Numbered from the stretch's first letter, positions 10,427-18,891 are shown. The stretch: 57,719 nucleotides of DNA from Bacteroidia bacterium (GCA_030526155.1 JAUNDI010000005.1:38785-96503), one strand, 5' to 3'. Numbers and translations are program-made. The notes: a model not told the origin generated them from the sequence alone.

Positions 10427-11029
10427 ATGAAATTTACAGAGCTTTGTTGGAAAGTATTCAATGAATCAATAGCAGATTATCATATTCATGATAACGTGGA
10501 CCATCCTATCGCCAATCCATACGATAAGAAGGATCTCGAACACCTCCTCTACCATAAGAATTGGATAGATACAGTACAATGGCACTTCGAGGATATCATT
10601 CGCGACCCAAATATTGACCCTAAGGATGCTTTGGTTCTCAAGAGACGTATCGATAAGTCTAACCAGGATCGTACAGATATGGTTGAGTATATTGATTCAT
10701 ACTTCCTCCAAAAGTATGCTGATGTTAAGGCTCTTGATGACGCAAAAATTAATACTGAGAGTCCTGCATGGGCAATAGACCGCCTCAGCATTCTTGCTCT
10801 TAAGGTTTACCATATGAAGCAGGAGACCGAGAGAAAGGATGTAGACCAAGCTCATATTGATCGTTGTCAAGCTAAATTGAATGTTCTTCTAGAACAACAT
10901 AAGGATCTCTCTACAGCTATAGAGGAGCTTATTGAAGATATTGAGGCAGGTCGCAAGTACATGAAGGTCTACAAACAGATGAAGATGTATAACGACGAAA
11001 CCCTAAATCCAGTCTTGTACAAAAAGTAA
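10427..11029 (+). CDS. DUF4254 family protein
   Basis: Cytoplasmic all-helical protein of 200 aa of unknown biochemical function. I recognise the DUF4254 family by the N-terminal LCWKVFNESIADYHIHD and the central NQDRTDMVEYID segment. Heptad-like charged helices dominate residues 115-190. In Bacteroidota DUF4254 genes typically sit beside glycosyltransferase family 9 genes for LPS or cell-surface glycan assembly; here the GT9 gene is two genes on, separated by the OmpA-like lipoprotein gene, which fits the association. No signal peptide or membrane segment is seen. Confidence 0.8.
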   Translation: MKFTELCWKVFNESIADYHIHDNVDHPIANPYDKKDLEHLLYHKNWIDTVQWHFEDIIRDPNIDPKDALVLKRRIDKSNQDRTDMVEYIDSYFLQKYADVKALDDAKINTESPAWAIDRLSILALKVYHMKQETERKDVDQAHIDRCQAKLNVLLEQHKDLSTAIEELIEDIEAGRKYMKVYKQMKMYNDETLNPVLYKK

Positions 11030-11064
11030 TTCGTAACGAAACATTAATTGTCAATCTGCGTTTA

Positions 11065-11096
11065 AGTGAGAGTATTCCATGATGGAATATTTCACT
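11065..11096 (+). promoter_or_regulatory. leader hairpin upstream of the OmpA-like gene
   Basis: AGTGA..GTATTCC (11065-11078) is complementary to GGAATAT..CACT (11083-11096) around a short loop. There is no T-run after it, so it is not a terminator. It lies 36 bases before the ATG of an apparently highly expressed lipoprotein gene and may stabilise the mRNA or modulate translation. Confidence 0.5.
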
Positions 11097-11131
11097 GAGA
11101 AATTAAATTAACGTATACAAAAGACAAAACG

Positions 11132-11845
11132 ATGAAGGTTACAAAGCTTTTTTTCGCTCTCGCTATGAGCGCATCGCTCGTATTTAGCGGTTGTTCATCA
11201 ATGAATTCTACAACTAAGGGTGCTCTTATTGGTACAGGTGCTGGTGCAGCTGTAGGTGCTGGTGCTGGTGTTGGCGTTGCTGCTCTCGCTGGTAAGGACA
11301 AGAAGAAGGGTGCTATCATTGGTGCTGCTGCAGGTGCTGTAGTAGGTGCAGGTACAGGTGCTCTTATCGGTCGTAAGATGGATAAGAAGAAGAAGGAGCT
11401 TGAGGCTCTTAAGGCTGCTCAAGTTGAGACTACAACAGATAACAATGGTCTCGAGGCTATCAAGGTAACATTCGGTGAGAATGGTATCAAGTTCGCTACA
11501 AATAGCGCTGCCCTCAACGCAGAGGCAAAGGCAGCTCTCAAGGAGTTTGCAACAACAATGTCTGATATGACATCTACAAACATTCAAGTTTATGGTCATA
11601 CAGATAACACAGGCTCTCTCGAGGCTAACCAGAAGGTATCTACAAACCGTGCTAAGTCTGTAGCAGACTACCTCCAGTCATGCGGTATCAGCGCATCACG
11701 TATCTCTAGCGCTGGTCTCGACTACTCTGATCCAGTAGCTGATAACTCTACTGCTGCAGGTCGCGCACAGAACCGTCGCGTAGAGATTTTTATCTCTGCT
11801 GATGCTGCAATGATTGAGGCTGCTAACAACGGTACTCTTCAGTAA
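11132..11845 (+). CDS. OmpA-family peptidoglycan-associated lipoprotein with glycine zipper
   Basis: Outer-membrane lipoprotein expected to tether the outer membrane to peptidoglycan. A signal peptide ends in the lipobox SLVFSGC with the lipidated Cys at residue 21. Residues about 29-85 form a glycine-zipper membrane segment (GALIGTGAGAAVGAGAGVG, then a second pass), as in YiaD-like proteins. Residues 118-225 are an OmpA-like domain with the peptidoglycan-binding pattern VYGHTDNTG...NQKVSTNRAKSVADYL and GRAQNRRVEI. Codon use is strongly biased, suggesting high expression. It has its own leader with a hairpin and a perfect terminator. Confidence 0.93.
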   Translation: MKVTKLFFALAMSASLVFSGCSSMNSTTKGALIGTGAGAAVGAGAGVGVAALAGKDKKKGAIIGAAAGAVVGAGTGALIGRKMDKKKKELEALKAAQVETTTDNNGLEAIKVTFGENGIKFATNSAALNAEAKAALKEFATTMSDMTSTNIQVYGHTDNTGSLEANQKVSTNRAKSVADYLQSCGISASRISSAGLDYSDPVADNSTAAGRAQNRRVEIFISADAAMIEAANNGTLQ

Positions 11846-11870
11846 GAATTAGACATTCTTAAATAATCAT

Positions 11871-11904
11871 AACTCTGCTGTCGCGAGCGATGGCAGAGTT
11901 TTTT
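11871..11904 (+). terminator. intrinsic terminator after the OmpA-like gene
   Basis: AACTCTGC (11871-11878) pairs with GCAGAGTT (11893-11900); the inner GTCGC/GCGAT also pair (one G-U), giving an almost loopless 14-bp stem followed by TTTTA. The -7 box for the next gene begins three bases later. Confidence 0.9.
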
Positions 11905-11906
11905 AT

Positions 11907-11914
11907 TAAATTTG
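11907..11914 (+). promoter_or_regulatory. -7 element for the GT9 gene
   Basis: TAAATTTG matches TAnnTTTG exactly. No good TTG is found 19-21 bases upstream because that space is the terminator stem. The predicted leader is about 15 nt. Confidence 0.6.
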
Positions 11915-11932
11915 CGCTCAAAACGAACATAG

Positions 11933-12967
11933 ATGCGTAGTAATAATATTCTTTTAATCCGCTTGTCGGCGATGGGTGATGTAGCAATGACCGCCCCAAT
12001 AATTACTGATTTGTGTACTCAATACCCAGATAAGCATTTCGTACTGCTCACAACACCTATGTTTGGTGCTTTCTATACACAATTGGATAACTTGGAGATA
12101 CTTGACATTAATGTCAAAAAACAATATAGTACTCCTTCCAAGCTATGGAAGTTGGCTAGATTGCTTAATAACAAGTATCATTTTGCCCACGTTATTGATC
12201 TGCATGATGTCTTAAGGACTAAACTTCTCAGAAAGTTCATTAGACTTGTATCTCTCTTTAGTACAAAAAATACATGCATAGATAAGGGTAGAAAGGAGAA
12301 GAACCAGCTACTCTCTGCATCATATGGAGAAAAACATCAGCTTACAAAGATGACAGATAGGTATATGCAGACTTTAGCTAAAGCTAATTTTCCTATCAAC
12401 GAAACTCATTTTGTTTGCCCTACATTGCCTATACCACAAGTAGATACCATACCTCTGTCTAAAAATGGTGAGAAGTGGATTGGTATAGCGCCTTTCGCTC
12501 AACATTTTGGTAAGGTATACCCTTTGCTTAAGATGCATGACGTAGTAGAACTATTGGCGAAAGAACAAAATATCAGACTTTTCATATTTGGTGGCGGTCC
12601 AAAGGAGAAGCAGATAGCTGAAGATTGGGCAAAAGATAGTGATAATATTCAAAGCGCTATAGGCATAATGAAGCTAGATAAAGAGTTGGCTCTTATTTCT
12701 AACCTCGATATTATGCTCTCTATGGATTCTTCTGCTATGCATATGGCCTCTCTTTTTGGCGTGCGTACAGTAAGTATATGGGGAGCAACTCACCCTTATG
12801 CTGGCTTCTTGGGTTATGGTCAAAAGATGGAGGATGTAATACAACGTGACGACCTTCCATGTCGTCCATGCTCAATATTTGGCAATAAGCCATGCTCACG
12901 CACAGATTTCTCTTGCATGAATATTGAGCCAAAAGTTATCGCAGAAAAGGTTCTTAGCCGACTTTGA
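11933..12967 (+). CDS. glycosyltransferase family 9 (heptosyltransferase-like)
   Basis: Probably transfers a heptose-like or other sugar from a nucleotide donor to the LPS core on the cytoplasmic face of the inner membrane. The 344-aa protein shows the GT9 layout: N-terminal ILLIRLSAMGDVAMTAPIITDL (acceptor domain) and C-terminal donor domain with SAMHMASLFGVRTVSIWGATHP (about residues 268-290) and a Cys-rich end (RPCSIFGNKPC). Close to DUF4254, its usual partner. Its last 14 bases overlap the end of recJ on the other strand. The exact sugar and acceptor cannot be inferred. Confidence 0.88.
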   Translation: MRSNNILLIRLSAMGDVAMTAPIITDLCTQYPDKHFVLLTTPMFGAFYTQLDNLEILDINVKKQYSTPSKLWKLARLLNNKYHFAHVIDLHDVLRTKLLRKFIRLVSLFSTKNTCIDKGRKEKNQLLSASYGEKHQLTKMTDRYMQTLAKANFPINETHFVCPTLPIPQVDTIPLSKNGEKWIGIAPFAQHFGKVYPLLKMHDVVELLAKEQNIRLFIFGGGPKEKQIAEDWAKDSDNIQSAIGIMKLDKELALISNLDIMLSMDSSAMHMASLFGVRTVSIWGATHPYAGFLGYGQKMEDVIQRDDLPCRPCSIFGNKPCSRTDFSCMNIEPKVIAEKVLSRL

Positions 12968-14687
12968 TATCCTTAATCATCAATTGTAGCGAGGTCTTAC
13001 CAGCCCAAAAGTTCTCATCAATATTGTAGCATAGGTGGAATGGATGTTGCTTTAATCTGTCAAACATCTCTCCTTTGCCAAATGCTACACCAAGCATGGT
13101 ATTGTTAGATTTTGTGTCTATGACCTCTAGCCTCAGATGTGATAGGTCTTTACCTATGCGTCGTGAGCCACCTCTATCATAAACATTCTCTGTCTTGAAG
13201 GTCGGAGTAGGATTACCTGGTCCAAATGGCTCAAAGCATTTGAGCTTTGCATAGAATTCAGGTGTGATATCTCTTAGGTCTAATGCACAATCTATCTCTA
13301 CCTGAGGCTCCTTTTGCTCTGGGGTAATAGTCTTTGATACTATAGCCTCAAAACGGCGCATAAACTCCTCAACATTCTTCTCCTCAAGGGTAAGGCCTGC
13401 AGCGTACATGTGACCACCAAAGTTCTTCAATAAATCAGAACATGCGTCTATAGCACCATAAAGGTCAAAACCCTCTACCGAACGTGCACTACCAGATACC
13501 AAGCCTTGCGATTGGGTTAATACTATCGTAGGTCTATAATACTCTTCGGTCAATCTTGATGCTACAATACCCACAATGCCCTTCATCCACTCTGGATTAT
13601 AAAGTACAGTAGTGTTCTTTCTCGAATACTCTGGGTCATTATGTATCATCATCTTTGCCTCTTCTGTCGTCTTTCGGTCGAGCTCCATTCTATCTTTGTT
13701 AGATTGGTTGATATCCTCACTCACCGAATAGACATCAGCATCGCAAGTGCCTACAAGAAGTCGTACCGCCTCTTTGCCTGATGACATACGTCCTGCAGCA
13801 TTGATGCGCGGACCTATCTTAAATACTATATCACTTATAGTAATAGAGCTATGCTCCGTTGTGCGTTTTTTCTCTAAGTCAGCAACTCGGATAATAGAAC
13901 GAAGACCTACAGATGGGTCTTGGTTCAATTTCTTCAATCCATGGAATGCCAATATCCTATTCTCACCAGTCATAGGTACTATGTCTGATGCTATGCTGAC
14001 AGCCAAAATGTCTAAGTAGGCATACAGCTCCTCTTTAGGTCTATTTTGGCTAATGTTAAGAGCTTGCATAAGTTTGAATCCTACGCCACAGCCCGAGAGA
14101 TTTTTATCTGGATAACTACAATCCGAACGCTTACTATCAATTACCGCTACAGCCTCAGGTAACTCATCTCCTGGTGTATGGTGGTCGCAAATGATAAAAT
14201 CTACCCCTTTGCTCTTCGCATACTGCATACGCTCTACAGCCTTGATGCCGCAATCTAATGCTATCACAAGAGAAAAGCCCTCTTCTGAAGCATAGTTTAC
14301 GCCCTTCTCTGATATGCCATAGCCTTCGGTATATCTCTCAGGGACATAATATCCTAAACGTTCTTGTGGTATATATTTTTGAAGATGAGAATAGACTATC
14401 GCTACAGCTGTCGTGCCATCAACATCATAATCACCATAAACCAATATCTTCTCTCCATTGGCAATGGCTCTCTCTATGCGCACAACAGCCTTGTCCATAT
14501 CTTTCATAAGAAATGGATCATGCAGGTCATTTAAGTCTGGGTTAAAAAAACTTGTTGCCTTCTCTATAGTGTCAATGCCGCGCTGCAACAGCAGAATCGA
14601 CAGTTTCTCATGTATTCCTAACCGTTTGGCGAACTCAACAACTTGTGTATTATCTGGTTGCTCCTTAAGCTTCCATTTTTTATCCAT
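12954..14687 (-). CDS. recJ: single-stranded-DNA-specific exonuclease RecJ
   Basis: 5'-to-3' ssDNA exonuclease in RecF recombination and mismatch repair. The DHH catalytic core carries YGDYDVDGTTA (about residues 80-90), ALDCG (about 143) and the ICDHHTPGDELP metal site (about 164). The DHHA1 segment has GGHMYAAGLTLE (about 425-436) and a C-terminal OB fold closes the 577-aa protein, normal length for RecJ. The ATG at 14687 gives the expected N-terminus. Convergent with the GT9 gene with a 14-bp tail overlap and divergent from hpt over about 110 bases. Confidence 0.95.
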   Translation of the reverse strand: MDKKWKLKEQPDNTQVVEFAKRLGIHEKLSILLLQRGIDTIEKATSFFNPDLNDLHDPFLMKDMDKAVVRIERAIANGEKILVYGDYDVDGTTAVAIVYSHLQKYIPQERLGYYVPERYTEGYGISEKGVNYASEEGFSLVIALDCGIKAVERMQYAKSKGVDFIICDHHTPGDELPEAVAVIDSKRSDCSYPDKNLSGCGVGFKLMQALNISQNRPKEELYAYLDILAVSIASDIVPMTGENRILAFHGLKKLNQDPSVGLRSIIRVADLEKKRTTEHSSITISDIVFKIGPRINAAGRMSSGKEAVRLLVGTCDADVYSVSEDINQSNKDRMELDRKTTEEAKMMIHNDPEYSRKNTTVLYNPEWMKGIVGIVASRLTEEYYRPTIVLTQSQGLVSGSARSVEGFDLYGAIDACSDLLKNFGGHMYAAGLTLEEKNVEEFMRRFEAIVSKTITPEQKEPQVEIDCALDLRDITPEFYAKLKCFEPFGPGNPTPTFKTENVYDRGGSRRIGKDLSHLRLEVIDTKSNNTMLGVAFGKGEMFDRLKQHPFHLCYNIDENFWAGKTSLQLMIKDIKVG

Positions 14688-14738
14688 AATATATTCTCTC
14701 TTCTGAATGCAATATTAGCTATTTTCCGCATTTTTTCA

Positions 14739-14746
14739 TAGCTTTG
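14739..14746 (+). promoter_or_regulatory. -7 element for hpt
   Basis: TAGCTTTG matches TAnnTTTG; a TTA at 14715-14717 with a 21-bp spacer could serve as a weak -33. The predicted leader is about 47 nt. The region is shared with the divergent recJ. Confidence 0.6.
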
Positions 14747-14796
14747 CAACCAACTTTATTCAACATCGTACAATTTCGCTGTAAAGTAGCAAAACA

Positions 14797-15333
14797 ATGG
14801 CTCGAGTTAAAGTATTAGACAAAGAATTTGAAACCTCTATCCCCGAGGCAACTATACTAAAAAGTATTGAGCAAGTTGCTGAAAAAATGAACGCAGAGCT
14901 AGCCGACAAAAACCCACTAATGGTTTGCGTCCTCAATGGCGCTTTTATGTTCGTTGCCGACTTGATGAAAAACCTTAATTTCCCTTGCCAAATGTCTTTC
15001 GTAAAGGTAGCCTCTTATAGCGGCACCTCTACCACCGGCACAGTAAAGCACCTTATCGGTCTTAATGAGGATATAGCAGGGCGCACAGTAGTCCTCCTCG
15101 AGGATATCGTAGATACAGGAATCACCATCATGGGCCTTAGAGATCAAGTCCTAGGTATGGGAGCTAAAGAGGTGAAAATCGCTACAATGCTATTCAAGCT
15201 TGAGTCTTGCACAAAAGAGTTAGTGCCCGACTACGTGGGATTGTCTATCCCTAATGATTTTATCGTAGGTTATGGTCTCGATTATGATGGTTATGGTCGT
15301 AACCTCAGAGATATCTATACATTGGTAAAGTAA
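14797..15333 (+). CDS. hpt: hypoxanthine phosphoribosyltransferase
   Basis: Salvages hypoxanthine and guanine to IMP and GMP using PRPP. The PRPP-binding motif is VVLLEDIVDTGIT (about residues 97-109), preceded by the acidic pair in VCVLNGAFMFVADL and followed by the purine-contact region PNDFIVGYGLDYDGYGRNL near the C-terminus. The length of 178 aa is typical. It precedes adk by 30 bases on the same strand, giving a small purine-nucleotide unit. Confidence 0.95.
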   Translation: MARVKVLDKEFETSIPEATILKSIEQVAEKMNAELADKNPLMVCVLNGAFMFVADLMKNLNFPCQMSFVKVASYSGTSTTGTVKHLIGLNEDIAGRTVVLLEDIVDTGITIMGLRDQVLGMGAKEVKIATMLFKLESCTKELVPDYVGLSIPNDFIVGYGLDYDGYGRNLRDIYTLVK

Positions 15334-15363
15334 AACAATCAATATAATTTCAACAGTAGAACA

Positions 15364-15936
15364 ATGCTTAATATTGTTATCTTCGGCCCTCCCGGCTCAG
15401 GTAAGGGCACTCAGAGCGAGAACTTAATTAAGACTTACAATCTCGAGCACATCTCAACAGGTGACCTCCTCCGTAAGGAGATTAGCACTAATACACAACT
15501 TGGTGCACTTGCTAAGGGCCACATGGATAAGGGCGAGCTCGTTCCTGATGATGTTATCATCGGTATGATTGACTCATTCCTTGACAAGATGACTAATGCT
15601 AACGGCGTTATCTTCGACGGCTTCCCACGTACAGTAGCTCAGGCTGAGGCTCTACAAGAGCTCCTCAAGTCTTACAAGACTGACGTAAATGTTACTCTTA
15701 ACCTCAACGTTCCAGACGACGAGCTTATCACACGCCTCATCGAGCGCGGTAAGACATCTGGTCGTTCAGACGACAACCTCGAGACTATCAAGCATCGTCT
15801 TGAGACTTACAACAATCAGACTAAGCCAGTTCTTGACTTCTACAAGAAGCAGGGCGTAGCAGTAGACATCAAGGGCGTTGGCTCTATCGATGATATCTTC
15901 GCCGACATCAAGAAGGCTGTAGACGCTGTAAAGTAA
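15364..15936 (+). CDS. adk: adenylate kinase, short LID form
   Basis: Catalyses AMP + ATP to 2 ADP. Walker A GPPGSGKGTQ is at residues 8-17, the AMP-binding segment STGDLLRKE follows, and FDGFPRTVAQAEAL and ERGKTSGRSDDN are conserved. The LID is short with no zinc cysteines, so at 190 aa it is the short variant common in Bacteroidota. It shares the strong codon bias of other highly expressed genes here. Cotranscribed with hpt; a hairpin terminator lies 23 bases after the stop. Confidence 0.96.
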   Translation: MLNIVIFGPPGSGKGTQSENLIKTYNLEHISTGDLLRKEISTNTQLGALAKGHMDKGELVPDDVIIGMIDSFLDKMTNANGVIFDGFPRTVAQAEALQELLKSYKTDVNVTLNLNVPDDELITRLIERGKTSGRSDDNLETIKHRLETYNNQTKPVLDFYKKQGVAVDIKGVGSIDDIFADIKKAVDAVK

Positions 15937-15958
15937 TCATACTTTTATAATACAAAAC

Positions 15959-16010
15959 CAGTTGTCACTTGCAGGCAATCTTTTACCGGCGAATGGCAAC
16001 TGATTTTTTT
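15959..16010 (+). terminator. terminator after adk
   Basis: CAGTTGTCA (15959-15967) pairs with TGGCAACTG (15994-16002; one G-U) across a 26-nt loop, followed by seven T (16004-16010). It also leaves only about 12 bases before the fabG ATG. Confidence 0.75.
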
Positions 16011-16021
16011 AATACATCAAA

Positions 16022-16750
16022 ATGAAATACGCTTTAGTTACAGGTGGTAGCCGCGGTATTGGTCGCGCAGTTAGCGTTGCTTTGGCCGAACTCGGTTATA
16101 ATATCATCATCAATTATCGTAGCAATGCTCAGGAGGCTGAAGAGACTCTTCGCCTCGTTCGTGAGGCTGGCTCCGATGGCGAATTCCTCCCTTTCGATGT
16201 CGCTAATGCTGAACAGACTGCAGCAGCTATCGCTAAATGGCAGGCTGAGCACGAGGGCGAATACATCGCTTGCGTGGTAAATAACGCTGGTATCCGTAAG
16301 GATAACCTCATGCTCTTCATGGGTGCTGAGGATTGGTCTTCTGTATTGAATATTACTCTCAATGGCTTCTTTAACGTAACACAACCTCTCTTGAAGGATA
16401 TGTGTGTTAAGAAGTTCGGTCGTATCATTAATATGGTTTCCCTCTCTGGTCTTAAGGGGCTCCCAGGGCAGACAAACTACTCTTGCTCTAAGGGCGGTTT
16501 GATCGCTGCTACTAAGGCTCTCGCTCAAGAGGTTGCTCGTAAGGGCGTTACCGTTAATGCCGTAGCTCCTGGCTTTATCCGTTCTGATATGACAGCTGAT
16601 CTCGATGAGAAGGAACTCAAAAAGACTATCCCTGCAGGTCGCTTCGGTGAGACTCGCGAGGTAGCCGACCTCGTTGCTTTCCTTGCTTCTGATAAGGCTG
16701 GTTATATCAATGGCGAGGTAATCTCTATCAATGGCGCTCTCTACACCTAA
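16022..16750 (+). CDS. fabG: 3-oxoacyl-ACP reductase (short-chain dehydrogenase)
   Basis: Predicted NADPH-dependent reduction of 3-oxoacyl-ACP in fatty-acid elongation. It is a classical SDR: TGGSRGIG cofactor loop at 7-14, NNAGIRKDNL in the middle, catalytic S140, Y153 and K157 (NYSCSKGG), and a C-terminal GRFGETREVADLVAFLAS ... GEVISINGALYT. The length of 242 aa is standard. The dinucleotide loop 'NYRSNAQEAEE' fits NADPH. Sequence flavour is close to FabG copies found in aryl-polyene/flexirubin clusters, but no other gene of such a cluster is nearby, so a general or specialised role stays open. Confidence 0.87.
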   Translation: MKYALVTGGSRGIGRAVSVALAELGYNIIINYRSNAQEAEETLRLVREAGSDGEFLPFDVANAEQTAAAIAKWQAEHEGEYIACVVNNAGIRKDNLMLFMGAEDWSSVLNITLNGFFNVTQPLLKDMCVKKFGRIINMVSLSGLKGLPGQTNYSCSKGGLIAATKALAQEVARKGVTVNAVAPGFIRSDMTADLDEKELKKTIPAGRFGETREVADLVAFLASDKAGYINGEVISINGALYT

Positions 16751-16773
16751 TTAATAGAGATAACAATATACAA

Positions 16774-16809
16774 AGCCGGATGTCCCTCTCGTTGGGTCAT
16801 CCGGTTTTT
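16774..16809 (+). terminator. terminator after fabG
   Basis: CCGGATG-t-CCC (about 16776-16786) pairs with GGG-t-CATCCGG (about 16794-16804) and is followed by TTTTTCTTT. Confidence 0.85.
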
Positions 16810-16822
16810 CTTTATCAAAAAA

Positions 16823-16914
16823 TTGCGATGAACAAGGGTACTCTTTGGGTGCTCATAGGGTGCTCCCCGAGTGCTCACATACTCCTCATAAAGTGAAAAT
16901 TGCGATGAACAAGG
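16823..16914. repeat. dispersed repeat family 1, copy A (double core)
   Basis: TTGCGATGAACAAGG occurs twice, at 16823-16837 and 16900-16914, 77 bases apart. Between them lie GTGCTC-type units and GTGCTCCCCGAG. The same core recurs at about 33.14-33.25 kb and at the right edge of the window on the other strand. Intergenic between fabG and the next gene; no ORF. Confidence 0.8.
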
Positions 16915-16989
16915 CTACTCCCTATATGCAGCCGCACACCGTCAGTCAATTATTAACTACACATTGTTAAATATTATTCGATAAATGCA

Positions 16990-16997
16990 TATCTTTG
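16990..16997 (+). promoter_or_regulatory. -7 element abutting the start codon of the nuclease-domain gene
   Basis: TATCTTTG matches TAnnTTTG. By the usual spacing transcription would begin near 17001, one base before the ATG at 17002, implying a leaderless mRNA. A TTA (16967-16969, spacer 20) or a TTG (16964-16966, spacer 23) is available as -33. Confidence 0.65.
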
Positions 16998-17001
16998 CGA
17001 T

Positions 17002-17571
17002 ATGCAAGATAATCCAGAGGAGAAAATCCCTATTCAAGTATTAGGCGTAACAGACTCACCTCGCCCAGAAATGTACATCCTACTCATTGAGGAGAAGGGT
17101 GGAATGGGTAGACGTCTGCCTATCTTAATAGGTATCCCTGAAGCTCAGGCTATAGCTGTGAGGCTCCACGGCTTGAGGTCGCCTCGCCCACTATCCCACG
17201 ATCTCTTTATGACTTTGGCCTTGTCTTACCAAATCGAGATGATTGAGGCTATAATATATAAGGTGGTAAATGGCGTGTTCTTCTCGCAGGTTGTGTGTAA
17301 GCGCGACTCAAAGGTGGTGTATATCGACTCAAGAACTTCCGATGCCATAGCACTAGCTATCCGTTTTAATGCGCCTATATATACCTATGATAGCGTCTTC
17401 CAAGAGGCATCCACAACTTCCATCATGGCTAAGGTGGTAAATAAGCTAGATGTAACCTTGCAAGATATGGATAGCGACTCTTTGCAGCAGTTGATGGATA
17501 AGGCTATAGAGGAGGAGGATTACGAAAGGGCTGGTGCAATACGTGATATTCTCAATAAGCGTAAACAATAA
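17002..17571 (+). CDS. bifunctional nuclease domain (DUF151) protein with C-terminal UVR motif
   Basis: Family linked to DNase/RNase activity in plant BBD proteins; the bacterial role is unsettled. Residues about 8-135 form the bifunctional-nuclease domain (IQVLGVTDSPRPEMYILLIEE, RLPILIGIPEAQAIAVRL, SRTSDAIALAIRFNAPIYT). Residues about 150-185 contain a UVR-type motif (LMDKAIEEEDYERAGAIRDILNKRK), the usual Bacteroidota architecture. The ATG at 17002 gives the expected N-terminus and no earlier in-frame start is plausible, yet the promoter box ends four bases upstream. The stop overlaps the next start by one base (TAATG), so the two are translationally coupled. Confidence 0.88.
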   Translation: MQDNPEEKIPIQVLGVTDSPRPEMYILLIEEKGGMGRRLPILIGIPEAQAIAVRLHGLRSPRPLSHDLFMTLALSYQIEMIEAIIYKVVNGVFFSQVVCKRDSKVVYIDSRTSDAIALAIRFNAPIYTYDSVFQEASTTSIMAKVVNKLDVTLQDMDSDSLQQLMDKAIEEEDYERAGAIRDILNKRKQ

Positions 17572-18803
17572 TGGTTCTCAATTATATTTGGATAGCTCTA
17601 ATTGTAATTGCCATATTAGCGGCGTTCATACAATTCTGCATATCTGGCGATGCGTCTATCCTTAATGGACTGGTCGACTCAACTTTCTCTAGCGCCAAAA
17701 GTGGCTTCGAAATATCTCTCTACCTCACGGGTGTCCTCTCTCTATGGTTGGGCATAATGCGTGTGGGCGAGAAGGGTGGAGCCGTACAAACTTTATCTCG
17801 CATCGTATCTCCTTTCTTCGTAAAAATATTTCCCGAAATTCCTCGCGGTCATAAGGCTTTCGGTAGCATAGTAATGAATCTGTCGGCTAATATGCTCGGA
17901 CTAGATAATGCCGCAACCCCAATGGGCCTTCGCGCTATGAAGGAGATGCAGGAACTGAATACACAAAAGGATACCGCTACAAATGCTCAGATAATGTTCC
18001 TTGTCCTTAATACATCAGGACTAACCATAATACCTATATCTATAATTGCCTATCGTACCCAATGTGGAGCCGCTAATCCTACCGATGTATTCTTGCCAAT
18101 ACTTATTACAACTTTCTTCTCTACATTGGCCGGCCTTATCGCTACTGCTATAGTCCAACGCATAAATCTGCTTAATCGTACCGTAATTGCTTACCTCGGC
18201 GGTTTGTCTGCCCTTGTAGCAATGCTATTATATCTCATAACCGGTATGGAGCCTTCTCAGGTGGAGTATCTCAGTAATGTCGCCTCTGCTTCAATTTTGC
18301 TCTCTATCATACTCGGTTTTATCCTACTCGGTCTTATCAAAAGAATAAATGTTTACGAGGCTTTCATAGATGGAGCTAAGGAGGGCTTCTCTACTGCAAT
18401 ACAAATAATACCATTCCTTATAGCTATACTGGTAGCCGTAGGACTATTTAGAGCTAGCGGCGCTCTTGACTTGATGATAGAGGGTATAAGATATATAGTC
18501 GGAATCTTCTCTTCAGATACTCGCTTCGTCGATGCTCTGCCTACTGCATTCATGAAGCCTCTAAGTGGTTCTGGAGCACGAGGTTTTATGATTGAGTGTA
18601 TGAATACTTATGGGGCCGACTCATTTGTTGGGCGTCTGTCATGCCTTTTTCAAGGTGCAGCAGATACAACGTTCTATATCCTCGCCGTATACTTCGGCTC
18701 TGTGGGAATAAAGAATACCAGACACGCTGTGGGATGCGGATTGCTCGCTGATTTGGTGGGTATAGTGGTCGCTATCATCATATGTAGTCTGTTCTTCTCA
18801 TAA
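17571..18803 (+). CDS. nucleoside-recognition (Gate) domain membrane protein, SpmA-SpmB-like fusion
   Basis: Polytopic inner-membrane protein of 410 aa with two Gate domains in tandem. The N-terminal half resembles Bacillus spore maturation protein SpmA (GVLSLWLGIMRVGEKGG ... LSANMLGLDNAATPMGLRAM) and the C-terminal half resembles SpmB (FIDGAKEGFSTAIQIIPFLIAILVAVG ... GSGARGFMIECMNTYG). About 10 membrane segments are visible. The substrate is unknown; the Gate family includes nucleoside transporters. Since the organism type does not sporulate, the Spm name reflects homology only. Coupled to the preceding DUF151 gene by a 1-bp overlap. Confidence 0.87.
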   Translation: MVLNYIWIALIVIAILAAFIQFCISGDASILNGLVDSTFSSAKSGFEISLYLTGVLSLWLGIMRVGEKGGAVQTLSRIVSPFFVKIFPEIPRGHKAFGSIVMNLSANMLGLDNAATPMGLRAMKEMQELNTQKDTATNAQIMFLVLNTSGLTIIPISIIAYRTQCGAANPTDVFLPILITTFFSTLAGLIATAIVQRINLLNRTVIAYLGGLSALVAMLLYLITGMEPSQVEYLSNVASASILLSIILGFILLGLIKRINVYEAFIDGAKEGFSTAIQIIPFLIAILVAVGLFRASGALDLMIEGIRYIVGIFSSDTRFVDALPTAFMKPLSGSGARGFMIECMNTYGADSFVGRLSCLFQGAADTTFYILAVYFGSVGIKNTRHAVGCGLLADLVGIVVAIIICSLFFS

Positions 18804-18883
18804 ATATCTATCTGACAATTAAGTATAATACGTAAAAATCGCACTTTTAAGATATTTTATATACGAGTAGAATATTAAAGCCC

Positions 18884-18891
18884 TACCTTTG
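18884..18891 (+). promoter_or_regulatory. -7 element for lysC
   Basis: TACCTTTG matches TAnnTTTG; no clear -33 TTG. The predicted leader is about 50 nt, in which I see no lysine-riboswitch-like structure. Confidence 0.55.

Noticed and set aside
16034-16528. 164-codon minus-strand ORF inside fabG
   Set aside because: Antisense shadow of a complete SDR gene; no domain or promoter of its own.
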